Part shown: one piece after another, positions 1 to 5,387 of the stretch
Position numbering within the stretch: the first letter of the stretch is position 1
Layout of the letters: each line of letters opens with the position of its first letter
NCBI GenBank assembly: GCA_017354515.1
Contig: JAFMQT010000163.1
Coordinates: 1-8,715, forward strand
DNA: 8,715 nt
Reading direction: 5' to 3'
Origin: Nocardia sp.
GTDB taxonomy: Bacteria > Actinomycetota > Actinomycetes > Mycobacteriales > Mycobacteriaceae
Notes under the pieces: model-generated
What the model was told of the DNA's origin: nothing
Seen by the model: only the letters and a program-made list of their open reading frames with translations
Databases searched by the model: none
Made by a program: the position numbers and the translations under genes

Positions 1-1
1 T

Positions 2-1174
2 GGCCACGCGCGCACCGCCGAGGCCCAGGCCGTCGTGGATTCGGGCTGGGCCCGCGATCTGGTGGCCGACCGGAATACGCTGCGCGCGAGCACCCCTCGC
101 ATCCACGCGCCGGGCGACAGTGATATCGCGCTGGAACGCGATCCCATGGCCCGCGCCATCCGCATCCCGGGTAGTGCGTTCGCGGCGGCCCGTCGCGCGC
201 TGGCCGCCGGTGACCCCGTCCTGGTGCAGGTGCCCCGGCGCGGCTACGTTCCGGCGCTGGCCTGTGCGAAATGCCGCACGCCCGCGCGCTGCCGCCACTG
301 CAACGGCCCGCTGGTTCTGCCCTCCGGCGGTTCGGGCGGTGGCTCCGGGCTTGGCGGTGAGACCGCGGGGATCCCGCTGGGCAGCAGGGCATCCGGCGAG
401 GTGGCCGCGAGCCCGAGTTGCCGCTGGTGCGGAAAGTCCGAGACGGCCTTTCGATGCGGTGGGTGTGGTTCGCGGGTGCTGCGCGCGGTCGTGATCGGTG
501 CCCAGCGCACCGCCGAGGAACTGGGCCGGGCCTTTCCCGGGGTGCCGATCCGGGGTTCGGGCGGTGGCGCGGTACTGGATTCGGTCCCCGAGGGCCCGCA
601 GGTGGTGGTGGCGACGATCGGAGCCGAACCGGTGGTCGCCGGCGGATTCGCGGTGGCCCTGCTGCTGGATGGCTGGGCGCTGCTGGGCCGGGCGGATCTA
701 CGCGCCGCCGAGGACGCGCTGCGCCGATGGATGTCGGCGTCCGCCCTGGTCCGCTCGGATGGTGAGGTGCTGGTGATGGCCGAACCGTCGCTGCCGGCGG
801 TGCAGGCGCTGGTGCGCTGGGATCCGGTCGGGCACGCCCGCTTCGAACTCGCCGCCCGGACCGAGGTGCGATTCCCGCCCGCCGTCCGGCTGGCCGCGAT
901 CGACGGTACCGCCGCCACCATCGGCGAATTACTCGCGCAGACAACACTGTCCGATGAGGTCGAGATTCTGGGTCCGGTGCCGCTCCCGTTCGGCGCCCGC
1001 AAGCCCTTCTCCGGCGACGGTGCGCCCGCCGAGGTCGAGCGGATGATCCTGCGGGTGGACCGGTCCGGTGGATCGGCGATGGCACGGGCCCTGATCGCCG
1101 CGCAGGCGGTGCGCAGCGGTCACCGCGCCGAGGGCCCGTTGCGGGTGCAGATCGACCCCCTCGACATCGGTTAG
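2..1174 (+). CDS. priA: Primosomal protein N' (PriA), C-terminal part; start lies before the window
   Basis: The frame is open from base 2 to a TAG at 1172-1174, giving 390 residues of a protein usually about 650 residues long in actinobacteria. PriA recognises stalled or collapsed forks and starts replication restart. Identification rests on the segment PRRGYVPALAC followed by four Cys-x2-Cys pairs (Cys codons at 263, 272, 290, 299, 419, 428, 455, 464), the zinc-binding region that sits inside the C-terminal helicase lobe of PriA, and on the downstream segment FELAARTEVRFPPAVRLAAI, which matches the PriA signature around RxExxFPP. Where E. coli PriA has helicase motif V (GTQMLAKGH) and motif VI (QVAGRAGR), this protein reads ATIGAEPVVAGG (about 614-649) and RRWMSASALVR (about 722-754), so both look inactivated; actinobacterial PriA is known to lack functional helicase motifs. 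A Gly/Ser-rich insert of about 31 residues separates the two halves of the zinc region. It converges with the tetR gene, 4 bp away. Identity is secure; ATPase loss is inferred from the visible half only. Confidence 0.93.
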   Translation, partial: GHARTAEAQAVVDSGWARDLVADRNTLRASTPRIHAPGDSDIALERDPMARAIRIPGSAFAAARRALAAGDPVLVQVPRRGYVPALACAKCRTPARCRHCNGPLVLPSGGSGGGSGLGGETAGIPLGSRASGEVAASPSCRWCGKSETAFRCGGCGSRVLRAVVIGAQRTAEELGRAFPGVPIRGSGGGAVLDSVPEGPQVVVATIGAEPVVAGGFAVALLLDGWALLGRADLRAAEDALRRWMSASALVRSDGEVLVMAEPSLPAVQALVRWDPVGHARFELAARTEVRFPPAVRLAAIDGTAATIGELLAQTTLSDEVEILGPVPLPFGARKPFSGDGAPAEVERMILRVDRSGGSAMARALIAAQAVRSGHRAEGPLRVQIDPLDIG

Positions 1175-1178
1175 CGGG

Positions 1179-1871
1179 TCAGCGGGCCGCGGCGAGGATC
1201 TGAGCGGCCCGATCCGCCGAGGTGCTCACCTGCCGCGTGTCGGCGCCCATTCCGACCAGCAGATCGATGGTCGCCGGAAACAGCACCCGGGCCACGGCCT
1301 GGTCACCGGTTCCGAAACTCCCGGACAGCTCCAGCAGGACCGCGCCGTGGATCAGACTCCACACTCGCGCGGCGACCTCGCGCACCGGGCCGCGGATATG
1401 ACCGTCGGCGATCATCCGCTGCACCACGCTGACCAGCTGTTCGAAGGTTTCCGCGCCGGTCTCGGTGGTCACCGGCCCGGCGATGAAATCCGTCGATCCG
1501 GCGACGGCGGTCTTGCCGGGGAAGTCCGAGAGCGCGGACAGTCCGAACATCAGCAGATAGCGCTGCGGGTTGGCCAATGCGTAGGTGCGGTAGGCATGCC
1601 CCATAACGAAGAAGTCGGTGATCGGGTGCGCGGTCGGCTCGGCCGCGCCGATCGCCGCCCCGAACCGGGAGAAGGCCTCGCCGACGATCGCCGCCACCAG
1701 TTCGCTCATACCGCCGAAGTGGGTGTACACCGCCATCGTCGAGCCGCCGGCCGCCGCGGCCACCCGGCGGGCCTGTAGTGCCTGCGGCCCGTCGGATTCG
1801 AGCAGGTCGATACCGGCCTGGATCAGCTGCTGCCGCATGGCCGACGCGGCCGGACGGGACCGGGAACTCAC
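1179..1871 (-). CDS. TetR/AcrR-family repressor with WHG-type C-terminal domain
   Basis: This 230-residue protein is a ligand-responsive DNA-binding repressor by family. An N-terminal helix-turn-helix spans about residues 10-60, with the recognition part RRVAAAAGGSTMAVYTHFGG at about 35-54. The C-terminal effector-binding half contains VWSLIHGAVLLEL at about 170-182, where W171, H175 and G176 are the residues that name the WHG domain. The start chosen is GTG at 1871, which has GGAGG ten bases upstream (1882-1886). A later ATG at residue 12 would trim the N-terminal arm. It diverges from the carotenoid oxygenase gene across 69 bp containing two palindromes of a kind bound by TetR dimers, so it most likely represses both itself and the oxygenase. 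From memory, the same pair (Rv0653c-Rv0654) exists in M. tuberculosis. The ligand is unknown; an apocarotenoid or the oxygenase substrate is the natural guess. Family assignment is firm, target assignment is inferred from context. Confidence 0.9.
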   Translation of the reverse strand: MSSRSRPAASAMRQQLIQAGIDLLESDGPQALQARRVAAAAGGSTMAVYTHFGGMSELVAAIVGEAFSRFGAAIGAAEPTAHPITDFFVMGHAYRTYALANPQRYLLMFGLSALSDFPGKTAVAGSTDFIAGPVTTETGAETFEQLVSVVQRMIADGHIRGPVREVAARVWSLIHGAVLLELSGSFGTGDQAVARVLFPATIDLLVGMGADTRQVSTSADRAAQILAAAR

Positions 1872-1881
1872 TGTTGCGCCA

Positions 1882-1886
1882 CCTCC
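1882..1886 (-). promoter_or_regulatory. Ribosome binding site of the tetR gene
   Basis: GGAGG on the minus strand, ten bases before the GTG at 1871. The spacing is rather long but it is the only good site and it decides the GTG start over the downstream ATG at residue 12. The site lies directly against the first palindrome (1887-1899), so that palindrome falls in or next to the 5' end of the transcript. Confidence 0.6.
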
Positions 1887-1899
1887 ATAACGACGTTAT
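1887..1899. promoter_or_regulatory. Operator 1 of the tetR/oxygenase control region
   Basis: ATAACGACGTTAT is a perfect palindrome apart from its single central base (ATAACG-A-CGTTAT). It shares its flanks as well as its arms with the second site: both read TCC-ATAAC-N3-GTTAT. Such short symmetric sites are what a TetR dimer contacts. Binding by the adjacent TetR protein is inferred from position and symmetry, not shown. Confidence 0.75.
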
Positions 1900-1902
1900 C
1901 CT
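1897..1902 (+). promoter_or_regulatory. Candidate -10 element for the carotenoid oxygenase gene
   Basis: TATCCT fits the actinobacterial TAnnnT pattern. Seventeen bases upstream lies TTGCGC (1874-1879), a weak -35 match. A transcript would begin near 1909, inside operator 2, with operator 1 overlapping the -10 region, so a repressor bound to both would block initiation. Only a promoter-like match; other placements are possible. Confidence 0.35.
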
Positions 1903-1908
1903 AGATCC

Positions 1909-1921
1909 ATAACAAGGTTAT
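1909..1921. promoter_or_regulatory. Operator 2 of the tetR/oxygenase control region
   Basis: ATAACAAGGTTAT has five-base inverted arms (ATAAC/GTTAT) around three bases. Its centre (1915) is 22 bp from the centre of operator 1 (1893), about two helical turns, which places two dimers on the same face of the DNA. Upstream flank TCC is identical to that of operator 1. It lies just upstream of the oxygenase ribosome binding site. Confidence 0.75.
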
Positions 1922-1930
1922 TCCTACTTC

Positions 1931-1935
1931 GGGAG
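1931..1935 (+). promoter_or_regulatory. Ribosome binding site of the carotenoid oxygenase gene
   Basis: GGGAG ends five bases before the ATG at 1941 and supports that start. Confidence 0.65.
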
Positions 1936-1940
1936 CCATC

Positions 1941-3374
1941 ATGGGCAATCAATTCCTCGAGGGTGCGTTCGCCCCCATCAGCCGCGAGTACACCCTGACC
2001 GATCTGCGCGTCACCGGATCCATCCCCGACCACCTGGACGGCCGCTACCTGCGCAACGGCCCGAATCCGGTCGGTGAACTCGATCCCGCGCTCTACAACT
2101 GGTTCATCGGCGACGGCATGGTGCACGGGGTGCGCCTGCGCGAGGGCTGCGCCGAGTGGTACCGCAATCGCTGGGTGCGTGGCCCGGTGACCGCCAAGGC
2201 GCTGGGCGAGCGGCCGCGCCACGCACTGGAGGGGGCCTGGGGTCCGGGCGCCAACACCAATGTCATCGGCCACGCCGGGCGCACGCTGGCGCTGATCGAG
2301 GCCGGCCAGCCCAATTACGAACTCTCCGAGGAACTCGACACCATCGGAGTCTGCGATTTCGACGGCACCCTCCCTGGCGGCTACACTGCGCACCCCAAGC
2401 GCGATCCGAAAACCGGTGAGTTGCACGCGGTCTCCTATTCGTTCCTGCGCGGCAACAAGATTCAGTATTCGGTGATCGGCGTGGACGGCCGGGCCCGGCG
2501 CACCGTCGACATCGAGGTCTCGGGATCGCCGATGATGCACGACTTCTCGCTCACCGAGAACCATGTGATCCTCTACGACCTGCCGGTCACCTTCGACACC
2601 CGGCAGGCGGCGCAGATGTCGGTGCCGGGCCCGCTGCGGCTGCCCGCGCGCCTGATGATGTCGGCACTGATCGGGCGGGTGCCGATTCCGAGTCCGCCGG
2701 GGTCCCGGGGTACCGAGGTCACCCGCGACCGGCGCTTGCCGTACCGCTGGAACCCCGGATATCCGGCGCGGATCGGGGTCATGCCCCGCACCGGCGGTAA
2801 TGCCGATGTGCGCTGGTTCGACATCGATCCGTGCTACGTCTTCCATCCGATGAACGCGTACGAGGACGGTGACACCATCGCACTCGACCTGGTGCGGTAC
2901 GACCGGGTGTTCGACGCGGATCTGCTCGGTCCGCTGGAATCGCCTCCGTCGCTGGAACACTGGGAGATCGACCTGAACGCGGGCAAGGTGCGCCAGGAGC
3001 GCCGCGACGATCGCCCGCAGGAGTTTCCGCGGGTCGATGAGCGGCGCACCGGCCGGCGGCACCGGTACGGCTACGCGGCGGGTATCGGTGACACCGAGGA
3101 GGGTTCGGTGCTCTTCCGGCACGATCTGGTCCGCGGCGATAGTTCGGTGCGGTCGTTCGGAAACGGAAAGGTGGTGGGGGAGTTCGTCTTCGAGCCCTCA
3201 TCCGCTGACGCGGCCGAGGATGACGGTGTGCTGATGGGCCTGGTCACCGATCCCGCCGCCGGCACCACCGATCTGGCGATCCTCGACGCGGCGACGTTGG
3301 AGGATGTCGCGCGGGTGCATCTGCCGCACCGAATTCCGGTGGGTTTCCACGGCAATTGGGTGCCGTCGGCCTGA
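1941..3374 (+). CDS. Carotenoid/apocarotenoid cleavage oxygenase (RPE65 family)
   Basis: This 477-residue protein belongs to the non-haem Fe(II) carotenoid cleavage dioxygenases, which split a carbon-carbon double bond of carotenoids, apocarotenoids or stilbene-like compounds to give aldehydes or ketones. The N-terminal family signature is present: DGRYLRNGPNP (33-43) and WFIGDGMVHG (54-63). The four histidines that hold the iron are at H151 (in GGYTAHPKRDP), H200 (GSPMMHDFS), H302 (YVFHPMNAYEDGD) and H470 (VGFHGNWVP near the C-terminus), so the active site is complete. It reads very like M. tuberculosis Rv0654 as I remember it, an oxygenase reported to cleave carotenoids and apocarotenoids, although somewhat shorter. 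There is no signal peptide, so it acts in the cytoplasm or at the membrane face. It starts at ATG 1941 behind GGGAG and is divergent from tetR with twin operators between, so it is probably derepressed by a ligand. Substrate cannot be read from the sequence; lignostilbene-type substrates are the alternative. Confidence 0.93.
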   Translation: MGNQFLEGAFAPISREYTLTDLRVTGSIPDHLDGRYLRNGPNPVGELDPALYNWFIGDGMVHGVRLREGCAEWYRNRWVRGPVTAKALGERPRHALEGAWGPGANTNVIGHAGRTLALIEAGQPNYELSEELDTIGVCDFDGTLPGGYTAHPKRDPKTGELHAVSYSFLRGNKIQYSVIGVDGRARRTVDIEVSGSPMMHDFSLTENHVILYDLPVTFDTRQAAQMSVPGPLRLPARLMMSALIGRVPIPSPPGSRGTEVTRDRRLPYRWNPGYPARIGVMPRTGGNADVRWFDIDPCYVFHPMNAYEDGDTIALDLVRYDRVFDADLLGPLESPPSLEHWEIDLNAGKVRQERRDDRPQEFPRVDERRTGRRHRYGYAAGIGDTEEGSVLFRHDLVRGDSSVRSFGNGKVVGEFVFEPSSADAAEDDGVLMGLVTDPAAGTTDLAILDAATLEDVARVHLPHRIPVGFHGNWVPSA

Positions 3375-3384
3375 CCGGCGCTGC

Positions 3385-3398
3385 GATCGACACCGATC
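3385..3398. terminator. Weak hairpin between convergent genes
   Basis: GATCG-ACAC-CGATC makes a five-base-pair stem with a four-base loop in the 22-bp gap between the oxygenase stop (3374) and the FUSC stop (3397). No T-run follows. It could act as a small bidirectional terminator, but the stem is short and may be chance. Confidence 0.2.
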
Positions 3399-4533
3399 AA
3401 TTCATGGAGGGCCCGGCGAATTCCGGTTCCGAGGTCGCCGTCCAGGGGCGCCGCCACGGCAGATATCCCACGACCAGCGAGATCAGGCAGCCGATCGCGG
3501 TGTCGACGAGCCGCTCGCGTAGCAGTCCGGACGACAGGGTGTGACCGAGTCCGCTGAAGACCACCACCATCGGGGTCATGACCAGGGCATAGGCGGTGTA
3601 GTTGGCGAATTTGAGATACACCCGGGCCGCACCGATCACCCCGATGACGACCACCATGGCCCAGGTCGGGATGGTGGTCAGCACCAGCGCTCCCGCGAGC
3701 ACCCCGAGCAGGGTGCCCAGACCGCGCTGCACGGTCCGGCTCAGCGCCTGGAGATGATCGCGTTGCACGCACAGCACGACGGTGAGCAGAATCCAATACG
3801 AATGCTGTCCGCGCACCAGATGCGCCAGCACCTCGGCGACGATCATGCAGGAGGTCAGGCGTGCCGGATATTGCCGGCCGGCGGGTTCGGACAGCCGTTG
3901 CCGCCACGCCCGCAGATCCTCCGACCACGATCGGGCGGGCGCCGGCTCGGGGAGCGGATGCCGGTGCAGCACGTGGTATTCGACGACGAAGACGATCAGG
4001 GTCAGTAGTCCGCCCACGCAGGCGCCGAGTGCGAAGTAGCCGAGCGATTGTGCGATCGGCACATGACCGGCATCCAGCGATGCGCCCAGGATCATGAAAA
4101 TCGTGCTCTGCACACCGGCTTTCGCGGCGCTGGGCCGGATACCGCCGGCCACCGCGACCAGAACGGCGACGGCGATCAGCACAACACTGCTCCAGATTCG
4201 AGGACCGCCGGCGATCATCCCGATCAGCACGCCCGCCGAACCGGCGACGATCGTATTGCGCACATCGGCGAGGCATTCCCGGGCCGTGCCCTGATGCCCG
4301 GCCGTCGACACCAGCAGTGCCCCGAGGGCCGCGACCATCCCGGCGGCCAGATCGCCGCCCAGCAGACCGGCCGTAATCGGCAGTGCCAGTGACACTCCCG
4401 CGGTGATCAACCGGACGGCATCGACCTCCACATGGTCCCAACGGGCCGCATCGGCGATCAGTGCGCCGCCGGTGGTTCCGGCGCGGCGCAGGTGATGGCG
4501 CCAGCGGGGCGCGCCGGATCTCGGATCGCTCAT
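3397..4533 (-). CDS. FUSC-family membrane transporter (aromatic acid exporter-like)
   Basis: From ATG at 4533 this encodes 378 residues. It has two blocks of about six hydrophobic helices (about 40-185 and 225-360) separated by a polar stretch of about 35 residues containing WSEDLRAWRQRLSEP. The second block carries the FUSC hallmark around HSYWILLTVVLCVQRDHLQ (about 244-262) followed by a Gly-rich helix GLGTLLGVLAGALV, and ends with the typical RLVDTAIGCLISLVVGY. FUSC proteins include fusaric acid resistance and AaeB p-hydroxybenzoate efflux proteins; substrate here is unknown. The frame is open upstream to 4674, which would overlap the padR start; ATG 4533 is preferred because GGAGG lies just before it (4536-4540) and the upstream residues are Arg/Ser-rich and unlike a membrane protein start. 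The SD-to-start spacing of two bases is short, so ATG 4590 (no SD) or the in-frame GTG 4536 stay possible. Divergent from padR, hence a likely PadR target. Confidence 0.85.
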   Translation of the reverse strand: MSDPRSGAPRWRHHLRRAGTTGGALIADAARWDHVEVDAVRLITAGVSLALPITAGLLGGDLAAGMVAALGALLVSTAGHQGTARECLADVRNTIVAGSAGVLIGMIAGGPRIWSSVVLIAVAVLVAVAGGIRPSAAKAGVQSTIFMILGASLDAGHVPIAQSLGYFALGACVGGLLTLIVFVVEYHVLHRHPLPEPAPARSWSEDLRAWRQRLSEPAGRQYPARLTSCMIVAEVLAHLVRGQHSYWILLTVVLCVQRDHLQALSRTVQRGLGTLLGVLAGALVLTTIPTWAMVVVIGVIGAARVYLKFANYTAYALVMTPMVVVFSGLGHTLSSGLLRERLVDTAIGCLISLVVGYLPWRRPWTATSEPEFAGPSMN

Positions 4534-4603
4534 CACCTCCAGTGTGGAGGATCGGCGGCGCGGCGCGGATGCCGCCCCGGTCGAAGGCATGCCGAATCGT
4601 GAC

Positions 4604-4632
4604 TTGTCAAAGATGCATTGCCGATATATCGT
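4604..4632 (+). promoter_or_regulatory. Candidate padR promoter
   Basis: TTGTCA (4604-4609, five of six to TTGACA) is followed after 17 bases by TATCGT (4627-4632, fitting TAnnnT). The -10 box lies inside the 30-bp dyad, which would make the gene self-repressed. On the opposite strand TTGACA can be read at 4610-4605, but no good -10 follows it. Confidence 0.45.
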
Positions 4633-4641
4633 GAATACATC
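4612..4641. promoter_or_regulatory. Probable PadR operator: 30-bp imperfect dyad
   Basis: Twelve of fifteen base pairs are symmetric about 4626/4627. The core CGATATATCG (4622-4631) is a perfect ten-base palindrome and the outer arms read GATGcATT and AATaCATC. PadR-family operators commonly have arms resembling ATGT/ACAT, and CATC/GATG arms at this spacing are compatible. It lies between the divergent FUSC and padR genes and overlaps the candidate padR -10 box. Binding is inferred. Confidence 0.65.
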
Positions 4642-4660
4642 AAAGTAAGACAACGCCTGA

Positions 4661-4665
4661 GGAGG
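4661..4665 (+). promoter_or_regulatory. Ribosome binding site of padR
   Basis: GGAGG with seven bases to ATG 4673, ideal spacing. It fixes the start so that the glycine-rich N-terminal extension is part of the protein. Confidence 0.75.
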
Positions 4666-4672
4666 CACCATC

Positions 4673-5332
4673 ATGGAACATATGGAAAATATGCCCGGAC
4701 ACGGCCGTCGCGGCCATCGCCGAGGACCTCGCCCGGACGGGCGCGAACGCGGCGGCCCCCAACAGTTCCGCCGGCATCCGCGCGGCGGGCACGGCTTCGG
4801 TCCCTTCGGCCCGGACTTCGGTCCCGGATTCGGACCCGGCGGACATGTCGGCCGGGGCCGGGGGCGCGGTGGCCGCGGTCGGCGCGGTGATGTGCGGGCG
4901 GCGATCCTGCTGCTGGTGCAGGAGCGCCCGATGCACGGCTACGAACTGATCCAGCAGATCCGCGAGCGCAGCGACGATGTCTGGCGTCCCAGCCCGGGCT
5001 CGATCTATCCCGCACTGTCCCAGCTCGAGGACGAGGGGCTGGTCATCATCGAGAAGGTGGCCGGTCGCAAGACCGCGAGATTGACCGAGGCGGGAACCGA
5101 ATACATCGGCTCGCACCGCGACGAACTCGGCGACCCCTGGCAGGACGTCCGCGACGGCGTCGGTGATCAGGCGCTGGACCTGCGCGAACTCATCGGACAG
5201 CTGATGGGTGCGGTCGGTCAGGTGGCCCGTGCCGGTTCACCCGAACAGGCCGGTAAAGCCGCCGAGGTACTGACCGAGGCCCGGCGCTCGATCTATCGCA
5301 TCCTGGCCGACGACGACACCACCGCCGAGTAA
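4673..5332 (+). CDS. PadR-family transcriptional regulator with Gly/Arg/Phe-rich N-terminus
   Basis: The product has 219 residues. Residues 73-145 form the winged-helix PadR domain: DVRAAILLLVQERPMHGYEL (73-92) with the conserved M-x-G-Y-E-L, then WRPSPGSIYPALSQLEDEGL (104-123), the recognition helix and wing signature, then a wing strand with KTARLTEAG. The C-terminal part (about 150-215) is helical and would pair two subunits. The first 72 residues are low complexity: a His/Arg-rich stretch, then Gly-Phe-Gly-Pro-like repeats (40-57) and an Arg/Gly run (60-72). Similar extensions are common in actinobacterial PadR proteins next to transporters. By family it is a repressor released by small molecules such as phenolics or drugs. 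It diverges from the FUSC gene with a dyad between, so it probably controls itself and that transporter. The ligand is unknown. The lipase gene starts 55 bp downstream on the same strand. Confidence 0.9.
   Translation: MEHMENMPGHGRRGHRRGPRPDGRERGGPQQFRRHPRGGHGFGPFGPDFGPGFGPGGHVGRGRGRGGRGRRGDVRAAILLLVQERPMHGYELIQQIRERSDDVWRPSPGSIYPALSQLEDEGLVIIEKVAGRKTARLTEAGTEYIGSHRDELGDPWQDVRDGVGDQALDLRELIGQLMGAVGQVARAGSPEQAGKAAEVLTEARRSIYRILADDDTTAE
4796..4836 (+). repeat. Degenerate TTCGGnCC repeats coding the Gly-Phe-Pro stretch of PadR
   Basis: TTCGGnCC occurs at 4796, 4805, 4817 and 4829, at spacings of 9, 12 and 12 bases, all in phase with the codons. It encodes the Phe-Gly-Pro units of the PadR N-terminal extension. 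In-phase low-complexity coding of this kind changes length easily by slippage, so its copy number may vary between strains. Confidence 0.6.
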
Positions 5333-5375
5333 CGGCAATTATCGTGTCCGGCCACAACTTTGGGCCCGCTGGGCG

Positions 5376-5381
5376 CACAAT
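5376..5381 (+). promoter_or_regulatory. Possible -10 element for a leaderless lipase transcript
   Basis: CACAAT ends six bases before ATG 5388, which has no Shine-Dalgarno sequence in front of it. A start point seven bases after this box would fall on the A of the ATG. The -35 region is unconvincing, so this is a weak call; read-through from padR 55 bp upstream is the alternative. Confidence 0.25.
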
Positions 5382-5387
5382 CGGTAC

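Noticed and set aside
1172..1182. Possible terminator between the convergent priA and tetR stops
   Set aside because: The gap is only 4 bp and no stem followed by a T-run can be formed there.
1896..3122. 408-codon open frame on the minus strand opposite the oxygenase
   Set aside because: It is antisense to a gene with complete catalytic residues, its product is Arg/His/Val-rich without domains, and high GC content makes long stop-free shadow frames expected.
3071..4441. 456-codon open frame on the minus strand overlapping the FUSC gene
   Set aside because: Its product is almost entirely Arg, Gly, Asp and Ala, whereas the other minus-strand frame gives a clear twelve-helix transporter. It also overlaps the end of the oxygenase.
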